The notes below the pieces were generated by a model that made no database searches, was not told the DNA's origin, and saw only the letters and a list, made by a program, of their open reading frames with translations. DNA of 27,261 bases from a virus: positions 1 through 27,261 of IMG/VR virus record IMGVR_UViG_3300006810_008931, one strand, 5' to 3'. Shown in pieces: positions 19,301-24,012 of the stretch. The position numbers were made by a program, and so were the translations under genes. The first letter of the stretch is position 1. The number at the start of each line of letters is the position of its first letter.

Positions 19301-20187
19301 AAAAGAGCTATCGCATCTTGCGCAGATATGGCGTCGAAGGTTTGCTCGACAGTCGTGAGACGACAGGCTTTGATCCTATGCTGCCCGACTTTGAGAAGAT
19401 GCCGCAGCTTCGAGATGGCATGATTAAGTTTGCCAACGAGACGATCTTCACGCCCAACCCGAACGACATTCCTCTTTGGGCTCAGACGCCGATTGGGGCG
19501 ATGGTTTTCCAACTCAAGTCTTTCCCGTTGATGATGCAGCGTCTGGCTGCAGACACACTCGTCAATAACTTGCGGGTTGATCCTGTCACACAGGGTGGAC
19601 GTCGGTTTAGCCCTCTATTGATGATGGCAACGCTTGGCCCGCTTGGTGGTGCTACTGCCTTGGGCGCAAAAGATTTTGTCCAGCAGCGCGGCGAAGACGA
19701 CAATACTTTCCGCCGCAGAAGTCTTAGCAAGATCCTTGGCCACGATGAAAACATTCACGGCCCGCTGGATGAGTTCATTGGCTGGTATGCAGAAGGGTTT
19801 GCCATGATGGGCGGACTTGGTCTGGTGGCCGAGTTGATGCACGACAGTGTTGAACAGCTTGATCAGGGCGGAGCTTATGGCTCCATGCGCTTCATGAGCA
19901 ACCTTGCTGGCCCGAGCTTCGGTGCCGTTTATGATGTCACTCAGGTGGGACAGGGTCTCGTAGACGCCGCAACCGAGGGACGCGAAAACGGAACTGGGGT
20001 TGAACGCGCTGGAGCAAGAGCCGTGGTAAGACGCGTCCCTGTTCTCGGCGGTGTTCGTTCCCTGCGAGAGTCCGCAGTAGATGTGATTGCTGGAGAGTCG
20101 ACCAGAGGCAAGGCCAACAATAGCTCATGGGACAGCCAGTGGGGCGGATGGGAAACCAATGAATGGGATAGTAAGTGGGGCGACTAG
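10351..20187 (+). CDS. Giant polyvalent virion protein with zincin protease and ART-like domains (3278 aa)
   Basis: One uninterrupted frame, 36% of the window; GTG start with GGAG eight bases upstream. Domains in order: helical N-terminus (1-135); Gly/Ala-rich hydrophobic stretch (137-250); Ala/Pro/Glu linker (530-588); peripheral-subunit-binding-like module (589-636); zincin metallopeptidase with HELGH (1388-1392) and probable third ligand E1461 in QEFFANQF; Lys/Ala-rich basic stretch (1718-1756); ART-like domain (about 2090-2345) from IYFVPWRGG to GYESVRF and DIVFDAKNIK; a long helical region with TPYFPQVWS; probable membrane-active segments (about 3088-3110 and 3141-3165); Trp-rich end (WDSQWGGWETNEWDSKWGD). 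The tail-proximal part resembles large podoviral internal proteins such as T7 gp16. It is likely packaged and ejected with the DNA, delivering enzymes to the host. No lytic transglycosylase motif was recognised. Substrates are unknown. Confidence 0.85.
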   Translation: MSEFDDILRAFRDTSPEAVERRRQQYYGRVGQLQTAPLAQLETDPYRLSTSTGADALKDPKFLAELKDYFRIARGRSYDSDDKLIEEFYREMTRANFNSLGIAESYKKISGADQRVRDLFNRMREVYDTVPAFYEEGGRGLAGFTQVAVNTVVDPINLIGFGVGGAAAKGAIAAGKPAIQAAARSGATSQALGGAAVAGGFDAATQARDIESGYQDQFNFGRFGRATGLGAGLGAALGYAGGRAAGRSAQGQAGEIQKQRLLELNYSEEQANQLLAAASEDQINNILANNLTPEALEKQQLETFKRRLIEAGKTDQEADDIIANAQSPDEIERAISGGPEAAESAPNTPRVATEEEFNARVDQEKQNNPDLTEETAREAARRGLAGEGYSRAVIDGQEEFIGSTRTTNTRKLQMLQDEVDSIVTQLDEDILVRRRAGEPVEDLIDLRTEVEKLRGLPARLDQYDVEIRKNLESSDPTVAAKGARQIAEVNELRDLLSLIREVGVRDASEILRRERQLAQQLELEASAQKKVARAQADKQAREAAAAEAAPAAPEGEAAAATPEAAAPEAAAAPEPEAAPAPEPEPDLTSIRFTQKNVFNYAESNGLVPADFEGVTQSGVRGYSKADVDGIIAAKRGAAEEAAPAVEDVAPAAVAEGEVPPASMPRIEWSYRSDAQRDSIQKILAKEGLDEADLDDLIQAGDVEVSPNGKLTKEGNKSLRRKLEERGVEKAPETGFDKQLEGISVKALRRLAERGLPQDHLEYLIESDPEKLRAIMRLVDPKNGDAITDYILGQSGSGANITARMASDASGIPGLKLTKTERKLVVDRRKAYVASGMDEADAALKANRDVIAMRADKAAGKLVQQSDVSGTLSRPPIDVTAGRNKSGGIQRLLKYAYGGMLNPVGRIDNALGDELLQTAEAMRSYGNRLIEDQYDLSADEIKKVNAAAEGYIADGATPERARTLAEGEVRRARPRQQVRNTAPVRGYATDAPLADGSPRVKYDEDGNPVLTKDGRKVMIREKAKAGEPIFYDPITNAFYRNERAMRKARNETDTLRPEPFAPDQYDELFQNLGDDAEAALDALIGSLKQNSPPSRPAAAPDTRIDLPPVRRTADGGEEILAVRMGDGIIRVLSEAQISSNKGVRALIGDNTSLSEIEVGYVRAPATSGSYLANKTFTKVDPDSPDPSQFKPVITSTSAKGSIINPVAEDFERLIPEAERMPGKSPTDKVGEPAKILQRLVNKINSDADVTKFDIDATIQSIEFNIGWPRGETATASVADFMIELLELRRKYVPEEIRAPSAKVSENIKALRSKSLNYTGREKAQIKRILNSIALATGRRPNIVPTDSAREFVRGVDPLTGRDINEIRLPNYFRGFGTAMDQPKMAQFLHELGHWLYANALSVDDRIAFWAATKKYLGDAEQNLPAFFGVNEQKLRERLPIPEDEVRLSFDDVNLNQADNPQEFFANQFAIFGMRERVDSIFRTEKMFDERMRAARMGPDHEAYRPIMGRLFRLAKSIYNRFFGQEAIEIDEDLLPIFERILPDTEEATRAMNLKNAQTATGARLLERGYSLREHSNNLHDAIANDDSYAIVDAADNLARELFGIAGRASNSNNPSPPHDPFRVLREVHGKARDLSRKLHEAIGIKDELEGGYYDEDGLYVSNIDPDVVADNIVKAISGADGSLDSARVVGEVIDEIRKKFNQLDDESVKLTKSFELDFKRPRTTTSKRYAKASLAKKQKKKAEKRKVKAAAARAAREGQPEPSMNPAEAMLPVRSMTDDQLAQELAQEGGTNRGRIIANEIERRERAGPASVGIGSKSERVSQALENEAAHSAGNGDTAIPAAPEPIRQALELISARDPDRRNTAQTLFYRIMNLLNPESALDGSPFPTGRTLRLIADADPSPDFSDGVRILDFKNSKEFNAARLGVRRMATNLSKTKTGKQKAAEAVLQDLADLVYRLGLYDTSSQFTRESFTKALVSHLRASDRSVLEGLSDPNFVDAIITGADSIAYLTNGLIARSDIAQSAPNLGRYGDMFGGTSSPVSHVTKTTKEATTAPGVYSDHLAAELAEQTLLGLPVPLRRAVAKFTGASSPKIYFVPWRGGNPKTPSSEKTPVGSGFRISRNISDIAEINDPDVFASAARELGKTDNEIEEILEVVQQRQSLVEKAEKRRMDAQTATPKRAKGLLKSAEDIDMQIQELDADYLSELFEEAYGHKMGVVPFVLSDSARKNSISFESATKIDVNELMPIISRMIGKFGVSRELVYDVMQGRASPGSDITGDEALQILVDLISGGFDNNGFRKLNSTDRYQELQRVLKDMGYESVRFENFDIVFDAKNIKHLEDFAPDIEPDITAKMTVGARAVNRELVSSALEGHRINGDTESYLRFLLAADGTPQDVVSAMNKAMNGKVPNAREVGSFRRFFQSFLAQNTTNTRRAGMHWIADWVAPSREAGTGHFERIAGQTGQVLQPVLRSLRKLPEAGGIAAWRRRALDYGFVPEGVKETTPGLRQPKAYKKIVRALRRDPGSKQEQALTPDELGVYKSIRAMFGDMHRRLVEAGVMIGNVTPYFPQVWSVEKIKANQDQFLDALSRYLLDEAASSPRSSPMSKDDSMVIARRIMGNLIDDDGVYTPPPVSSRSPVGDHVDYQRLIRLDKFQNHLDDVGRFLEDDLEAIIAKYVDNGMRRIDFAAKFGEGNHGFHDYISVMEDSATGLQAVARLLSSNKIEKRNFTARSTTPGGETDEVVLERLTSMPFKSLEGALPAAKKALEMAEKGDAASLRNFLLALDTNTADYAQRTYAKRVDAIVGGLMDRQRIGNKRPAAQDIKEATALMRTTMRKPVDAGGTFFEMSHGVSKWSRNIMSLTLLGFTTLTSLGDPALVAIRSGNLKAFSEGIGKWITDPEYREMIRGSGVAIEQLVHERMTGLYGTDASRTTTAFFNATLLSPWTSMQRQWAGAVALQWFHAEMKKAAKAYDPSKPLQQQSGQYKKSYRILRRYGVEGLLDSRETTGFDPMLPDFEKMPQLRDGMIKFANETIFTPNPNDIPLWAQTPIGAMVFQLKSFPLMMQRLAADTLVNNLRVDPVTQGGRRFSPLLMMATLGPLGGATALGAKDFVQQRGEDDNTFRRRSLSKILGHDENIHGPLDEFIGWYAEGFAMMGGLGLVAELMHDSVEQLDQGGAYGSMRFMSNLAGPSFGAVYDVTQVGQGLVDAATEGRENGTGVERAGARAVVRRVPVLGGVRSLRESAVDVIAGESTRGKANNSSWDSQWGGWETNEWDSKWGD

Positions 20188-20190
20188 TCG
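20181..20190. repeat. 10-bp palindrome at the convergent stop codons
   Basis: CGACTAGTCG is a perfect palindrome. Its central CTAG supplies the TAG stop of the giant gene on + (20185-20187) and the TAG stop of the DUF3310 gene on - (20184-20186). There is no separate terminator at this junction. Confidence 0.8.
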
Positions 20191-20444
20191 TCGTCTTGAA
20201 TGATGATGGCTTTCGCAATGTCAGGTCTTGAGCGCAGCTCCTCAATGCGGCGCTCAAGAAACCACTGGGCCTTGCGCAGATCTGCTAATTCATTCTGCTC
20301 GTCTGTCCCCACATAGTTCTTGCGCCCTGCCCGGCTGACATAGCGAATGATCTGGCCACGCCAGAATTCAAACTTGTTTTTGTGGATGTAGTCGAATGGC
20401 TCGATGGGCAGATCTTTGTAGTGCGCTGGGTCAGTTATACTCAT
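20184..20444 (-). CDS. DUF3310 family protein (T7 gp1.7-related small protein)
   Basis: An 86-residue protein matching the DUF3310 pattern: HY near the start (H8, Y9), then a helix with QIIRYVSRAGRK (31-42), an insert, and LADLRKAQWFLERRIEEL (53-70). DUF3310 proteins are common in phages. One member, T7 gp1.7, is a nucleotide kinase affecting dTMP metabolism, but this protein is far shorter and a catalytic role is not shown. It is the last gene of the minus-strand operon, starts 14 bases inside the preceding coiled-coil gene, and ends overlapping the stop of the giant gene. A role in nucleotide metabolism would fit the DNA metabolism operon. Confidence 0.75.
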   Translation of the reverse strand: MSITDPAHYKDLPIEPFDYIHKNKFEFWRGQIIRYVSRAGRKNYVGTDEQNELADLRKAQWFLERRIEELRSRPDIAKAIIIQDDD

Positions 20445-20718
20445 TGTCGTATTCCAAGTAGGCTTTCATGATTTGAATTGATGCTTCAGTAGCTGCCAGA
20501 TCGCCGCGCACTTCTGCAAGACGACCAAGCGTGTGACGCGCTTTGTCCGTTGTGCGGATCAGGCTTTCTTCTCCACCCGTGTCCGAGTTCAGAAGTTGCA
20601 TGATGCGGTAGTGCAGGCTTTGTGTCTCGGCCTCCAGCTCCGCAACCTCACCTCTAAGACGACCGCGCTCTTTCATCTCAACGGTCAGCTCGTCGAGCAG
20701 TTTGTTTTTCTTCGTCAT
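20431..20718 (-). CDS. Small coiled-coil protein of unknown function
   Basis: A 95-residue protein from the ATG at 20718. The frame is open further upstream (an ATG at 20748 would add 10 residues), but the chosen ATG makes an ATGA overlap with the stop of the nuclease gene, the same coupling used elsewhere in the window. The sequence is highly charged with heptad-like Leu and Glu (LLDELTVEMKERGRLRGEV, then AELEAETQSLHYRIMQLL) and a second helix in the C-terminal half. It is probably a helical hairpin dimer. I do not recognise a family. Placement between nuclease and DUF3310 suggests an accessory in DNA metabolism, without further support. Confidence 0.65.
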   Translation of the reverse strand: MTKKNKLLDELTVEMKERGRLRGEVAELEAETQSLHYRIMQLLNSDTGGEESLIRTTDKARHTLGRLAEVRGDLAATEASIQIMKAYLEYDNEYN

Positions 20719-21527
20719 ATTCCGGGCTCTATCTTTATCTTGCTCCACCGATCACATGGCTGGTTGCAACTCTTATTGTGAAGAGTGCAGTGCCAGTCCC
20801 CTGACATTGTCGGTCGAGAGTGGTCGCATGTTCTACAGATTTGGGGGATATCTTCATCGTGCTCGTCTGACCAGCAGTATTTCTTCGCATCACAGAAGCG
20901 ACAAACGAAACGCGTTGGGTCATCGGACGTGCGCTGCTTTGCTCCTTCCATGGCTCGCGTGATCTTGTTCTTGATGAACGAGAAAACGAACTCGTCATAC
21001 TCCACGATCTCGCAGTGGTACGCGCTGGTGTCTTTGTTGTATGCAATAAACAGGGCCTCCTTGAGGCGGCCCATCCCCATCATCATTTGCATCTGCTCGA
21101 AGTAGCGCTTGTTCGCTGACTTGATGCCCTTCTTGATAAACTCGGTGTGCTTCTTGTTGTTCATCGACTTGATCTCCAGCAGGCTGAGTCTGCCAAGACC
21201 GAGGTCGATGAGCCCGTCGGCATGTGCCTTGATGTGTCCGCCTGCGTCTTTCCACTCCCACTGGCGGTTAGTGAAGTCGTCTTTCTCCATGACGTGGAAG
21301 CCAGCCTTCTTCAGGTCGGCGACGACAATGTCTTCAATGATGTGACCCAAGGCGAAGATGCGCAGGATGCGCGGATCGAATTCGTCTTTGGGGTAGCCGC
21401 GCAGTCCCATCTGAAGACGAACCTCGCAGTCATCTCCGATCATGGATGCGCCAAGGTAAGCTCGCTGTTCGCGATCCTTTTCCCGAGAGCCTTCGTCTAT
21501 GCGTTGTAGTATTTCGTCTTCTGTCAT
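20715..21527 (-). CDS. PD-(D/E)XK nuclease, Cas4/RecB-like with cysteine clusters
   Basis: A 270-residue protein with the nuclease core: GHIIED with E65, HADG with D104, and LLEIK with E118 and K120, the D...ExK metal-binding signature; Q145 in the FEQMQMMMG helix matches the usual QxxxY region. C34 plus C209, C212 and C218 (VCRFCDAKKYC) follow the Cas4/AddB arrangement that binds a 4Fe-4S cluster. A second group at the C-terminus (C231, C234, C247, C254, C258) is extra and could bind zinc. With the Sak4-like ATPase and SSB in the same operon it is the likely exonuclease that makes single-stranded ends for annealing, or acts in host DNA degradation. There is no Shine-Dalgarno site; the leader next to the ATG is T-rich (see 21531-21586). 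Confidence 0.85.
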   Translation of the reverse strand: MTEDEILQRIDEGSREKDREQRAYLGASMIGDDCEVRLQMGLRGYPKDEFDPRILRIFALGHIIEDIVVADLKKAGFHVMEKDDFTNRQWEWKDAGGHIKAHADGLIDLGLGRLSLLEIKSMNNKKHTEFIKKGIKSANKRYFEQMQMMMGMGRLKEALFIAYNKDTSAYHCEIVEYDEFVFSFIKNKITRAMEGAKQRTSDDPTRFVCRFCDAKKYCWSDEHDEDIPQICRTCDHSRPTMSGDWHCTLHNKSCNQPCDRWSKIKIEPGI

Positions 21528-21530
21528 GTC

Positions 21531-21586
21531 AAAAAAAATGGCTGGGCCTCACAGGGAAAGGAGAACAAAACCTGCAAGACCCAGCC
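21531..21586 (-). terminator. Hairpin plus T8 tract just before the nuclease start (attenuator candidate)
   Basis: Read on the minus strand, GGCTGGG (21586-21580) pairs with CCCAGCC (21546-21540) across a 33-base loop, followed by ATTTTTTTT and then, after three bases, the nuclease ATG at 21527. The stem plus T run has the form of an intrinsic terminator, but the loop is long and it stands before, not after, a gene of the same operon. It may reduce transcription into the nuclease, coiled-coil and DUF3310 genes, or be opened by an antiterminator. Confidence 0.5.
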
Positions 21587-21601
21587 AAGTCAGCGATCCA
21601 C

Positions 21602-21620
21602 GGGCACATGGGAGGGTGGG
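21602..21620 (+). other. G-quadruplex-forming motif on the + strand
   Basis: Four GGG runs lie within 19 bases (602-604, 610-612, 614-616 and 618-620 of the 21 kb block) with loops of 5, 1 and 1 bases, the classic quadruplex pattern. It is in the 111-bp gap between two minus-strand genes, on the template strand for their transcription. It overlaps the inverted repeat GCACAT (21604-21609) / ATGTGC (21622-21627). Confidence 0.6.
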
Positions 21621-21638
21621 TATGTGCATTCCGGTTCG

Positions 21639-22151
21639 CTATCTGGGGATTGGATATCCGGGTGTCGGGTACCCGTCTCTGATGTTTATTTTTTCTTGAA
21701 TGTCGTCGCGCTCTCTTTGGGGGTACCTCGCACCCGCAGCCATCCGTTGATCAATTCGTCTTTGCAGTGCCGCATACTCTTGCGGATCAAGCAAAAGCTC
21801 TCTTGCGAAAGCGCTTTCCATGTCCGCAAACCGCCGGTTGTAATCAGCATCATCGATCTCTGGCCCAGTAATCCCCGCAACATACGCATCCGGATACGGA
21901 TGCGGTGCGGGCGGTTCGTTTAACTCCTGAAGCTGCATCGCCAGCTCCTCAATCGGGTCATAGCTTCGGTGCATTCTAAGTTGCTCGGGGTGAACCCCAC
22001 CGCTGTCATAGAGACGGGTGGGGCTCCCCTGAAACATTTCCCGAAAACTGTTGGGGATATAGTTTTTGAGGGTTCTTTTCTCAAACTCTACCTCATCGTC
22101 GTCTTTCTCGTCGAGGATGAGGTCCAAGAATTTCCGGGCAAACAGGTTCAT
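21639..22151 (-). CDS. Hypothetical protein in the recombination operon (170 aa)
   Basis: Not recognised. The N-terminal 20 residues form a helix followed by an acidic patch (LDEKDDDEVEFEKR). The middle is Pro/Tyr-rich (EPPAPHPYPDAY), and residues 105-150 are helical and charged. The C-terminus is a Pro/Tyr/Gly motif, DGYPTPGYPIPR. No enzyme signature or membrane segment is visible. The ATG overlaps the SSB stop by one base (TGATG on the minus strand), so the two are probably translated together. After it comes a 111-bp gap, the only sizeable one in this operon. Confidence 0.65.
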   Translation of the reverse strand: MNLFARKFLDLILDEKDDDEVEFEKRTLKNYIPNSFREMFQGSPTRLYDSGGVHPEQLRMHRSYDPIEELAMQLQELNEPPAPHPYPDAYVAGITGPEIDDADYNRRFADMESAFARELLLDPQEYAALQRRIDQRMAAGARYPQRERDDIQEKINIRDGYPTPGYPIPR

Positions 22152-22669
22152 CAGAATGGTATCTCGTCGTTAAGCTCGTTAGACGAAGCCGCTGGAGCTG
22201 TGGCGGGTGGTGTTGGCTCACGAGCACCCAGCTCAACCTTTCCATCTAATGCGAAATAAGCACCGTTTTTCAAAGGTTGTCCACCTCCGGGGCGAACATT
22301 GCCATCATTGTCACGCCAGTCTGGCCCGTTCTCTACGCGAACACCGACCTTCAAACCGACGAGACTCTTTATGTCTCCGGGCTTATCAGGATTAGCGTGG
22401 CCACCATAGACAAGGAGAGACTTAAGGCGTTCCAGTCCAATCTTCGTAGCAGTTGCATTACGGTTATGAACATTGATGCGATCCTTAACGTGTGCGCCCG
22501 TGGCGTCTTTCAGGATCACCTCGACATAACGACCTGACCCATCCTTGGTCTGCTTGATCTCGGCAGCATCGACTGTGACTTCGTGGTTGCCGGGCCTTAG
22601 CGTGGCCCGGCCCCCAGAGTCAGCAGCTACATCTCCAAGATCAAGAGATCCAAAACCTTTCCAGCTCAT
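22151..22669 (-). CDS. Phage ssDNA-binding protein (OB fold, DUF669-like) with SSB-type tip
   Basis: A 172-residue protein. Residues 22-120 follow the pattern of phage OB-fold proteins of the DUF669 type: GNHEVTVDAAEIKQTKDGSG, then a strand YVEVILKD, then NVHNRNATATKIGLERLKSLL. A Pro/Ala/Ser linker (151-163) leads to an acidic tip NDEIPF (167-172), very close to the DDDIPF tip of bacterial SSB that recruits repair and replication proteins. It would coat single-stranded phage DNA and load the annealing ATPase encoded just upstream; Sak4-type ATPases are known to depend on SSB proteins. AAGGAG sits six bases before the ATG, overlapping the end of the ATPase gene. Confidence 0.8.
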   Translation of the reverse strand: MSWKGFGSLDLGDVAADSGGRATLRPGNHEVTVDAAEIKQTKDGSGRYVEVILKDATGAHVKDRINVHNRNATATKIGLERLKSLLVYGGHANPDKPGDIKSLVGLKVGVRVENGPDWRDNDGNVRPGGGQPLKNGAYFALDGKVELGAREPTPPATAPAASSNELNDEIPF

Positions 22670-22672
22670 GAT

Positions 22673-23419
22673 TTACTCCTTTTCATTCATACGCTTAAGA
22701 AGTTCAACAACATTGCCGCAAGCCTCGACTGGCTTGAGACGATTACGAGGATCACGCGTCTTGCCATGCCAGCCGCGCACCTCATCGGTGATGATGTGAC
22801 GACGAATGACGACGTCACTTCCGCTCTCATCCGTGGAGCGGAGCCCACAAAAGACGTGGTCAAATAAAGCTGGCAACTTCTTGGCTACCTTGGTCTGCAT
22901 AACCATGGGCCAGTACTCGACCTCGTCATTGTCGTTCTTCTCCTCCTTGGCGAGGCACGTTGCGTAAACCTCGAGGGGAAGATCACGAATAAGTTTCAGT
23001 GCGCCAATCATCTGGCGCTCATACTCCTGCCACTTGCGCATGTCGGTCGGGCTATCGAAGTCCCGTTCGACATCAGCCATGCAGCGATCAGACATCTCGG
23101 TCAGCGAATCAATGCAGATCCACTTGTAGCCTTCGTCCTTGAACTTATCGCTCAGGATCAGGCGGATGATATCGCGAAAGCAGTACTCGTTTTCTGCGAG
23201 CTTGGGGTGGTGCTTGCGATCCCATCCATGGAATGGGACGAAGTCAATGTCGACATCAGACAACGAGGCGAGACCGCCTTCGCCTGAAATGATCAGACCC
23301 TTCCCGTATTCTTCGGCGAAGAAGCGACACTGATACGTCTTCCCCCAGCCATGGTGGCCGTAGAGTAACGTCTTGGTGTGCTGCCCACCGGCTGTCGCAG
23401 TGCTTGCGAACATAGACAT
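22673..23419 (-). CDS. Sak4-like RecA-fold ATPase (single-strand annealing / recombination)
   Basis: A 248-residue RecA-core ATPase. Walker A is GHHGWGKT (21-28); Walker B is in YKWICIDS with D104; the length and lack of extra domains fit phage Sak4/AAA_24-type proteins, which promote single-strand annealing. A charged loop follows the Walker B strand (TEMSDRCMADVERDFDSP). It overlaps the stop of the upstream coiled-coil gene (TAATG) and is followed three bases later by the SSB gene. The operon with SSB and a PD-(D/E)XK nuclease supports recombination rather than packaging or partition. A generic phage AAA ATPase of another role is the alternative. Confidence 0.8.
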   Translation of the reverse strand: MSMFASTATAGGQHTKTLLYGHHGWGKTYQCRFFAEEYGKGLIISGEGGLASLSDVDIDFVPFHGWDRKHHPKLAENEYCFRDIIRLILSDKFKDEGYKWICIDSLTEMSDRCMADVERDFDSPTDMRKWQEYERQMIGALKLIRDLPLEVYATCLAKEEKNDNDEVEYWPMVMQTKVAKKLPALFDHVFCGLRSTDESGSDVVIRRHIITDEVRGWHGKTRDPRNRLKPVEACGNVVELLKRMNEKE

Positions 23420-23904
23420 TATGATTTCCTTTTTGCTTGTAGTTTCACGAAGACGTTCCGCCCCTTCAGCGCTGGCTCAAACACAGCCTGCTCAACGGGG
23501 CCGAGGTCATCCCACGTCTTGCGTGAGATGGACAGGCGCTGGTTAATGACATTCGTCGTTGCGTCTGCCGTGCTCGAGATGGTCTTCAGCATCTCGCTAT
23601 CCCAAGAGAGACGAGCGACGGGTGTCATTCGCCCCGTCCACTGGTCTGTCTCGAAGTCCACGGTCTCTTCGTCCGTCAGCTTGCCGCCAACAAACTTGTC
23701 AACCATGAACTGTAACTGCTCTTTCTTCTCCGAGATCAGGGCGTCAAGTGCTGCGACCTGCTCGTTCATTTCGGTAATTTCATCCAGCATATCGTTCAGA
23801 TCTTTGGACTGAATCTGGAACACGCCGTCGCGCACATATGATTCGTAATGCCGGGTGGAAATCGGCTCATCTGCCGATGAACCATGGGGTACTCTGAGTT
23901 TCAA
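23419..23904 (-). CDS. Coiled-coil protein heading the recombination operon (TTG start)
   Basis: A 161-residue protein starting MKLRVPHGSS. The frame is open up to a GTG at 23988 (189 residues), but that GTG has no ribosome site and would place the operator dyad in coding sequence. The TTG at 23904 has AAAAGGAG six bases upstream, so I chose it. Residues 33-90 include a coiled coil (LNDMLDEITEMNEQVAALDA); the second half has several short strands and ends in a basic tail (FVKLQAKRKS). I do not recognise a family. First place in the operon before the Sak4-like ATPase suggests a DNA-recombination accessory, which is inference only. Confidence 0.65.
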   Translation of the reverse strand: MKLRVPHGSSADEPISTRHYESYVRDGVFQIQSKDLNDMLDEITEMNEQVAALDALISEKKEQLQFMVDKFVGGKLTDEETVDFETDQWTGRMTPVARLSWDSEMLKTISSTADATTNVINQRLSISRKTWDDLGPVEQAVFEPALKGRNVFVKLQAKRKS

Positions 23905-23910
23905 GTGGGG

Positions 23911-23918
23911 CTCCTTTT
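23911..23918 (-). promoter_or_regulatory. Ribosome binding site AAAAGGAG deciding a TTG start
   Basis: On the minus strand AAAAGGAG is followed by CCCCAC and then TTG at 23904. It is the only strong Shine-Dalgarno match between the divergent control region and the coding part of this gene. Confidence 0.65.
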
Positions 23919-23942
23919 TAGTGATGTATTGGTAAAGTGATG

Positions 23943-23989
23943 ACCTTAAGGTGTCATGGGGCTTGACGCTTGTCAACTCTTGAGACACC
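23943..23989. promoter_or_regulatory. Divergent control region with nested dyad and CCTTAAGGTGT
   Basis: The 108-bp gap between the minus-strand recombination operon and the + prim-pol gene contains ACCTTAAGGT, a perfect 10-bp palindrome (23943-23952). Overlapping it is a dyad centred at 23969.5, with outer arms GGTGTC (23950-23955) and GACACC (23984-23989) and inner arms TTGAC (23963-23967) and GTCAA (23972-23976). Both arm pairs share one centre, which suggests a bound dimer or tetramer. TTGACA occurs on the minus strand at 23976-23971, but no good -10 hexamer was found for either direction. Confidence 0.6.
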
Positions 23990-24012
23990 GTTAGGGCTCA
24001 AAAGAGGACATC

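Noticed and set aside
20715-23904. CRISPR-associated origin for the Cas4-like nuclease
   Set aside because: No repeat array, cas1 or cas2 nearby; phages commonly carry Cas4/RecB-like nucleases with recombination genes.
23948-23976. sigma70 promoter with TTGACA on the minus strand
   Set aside because: At 16-18 base spacing there is no acceptable -10 hexamer, so I list only the dyad and not a promoter.
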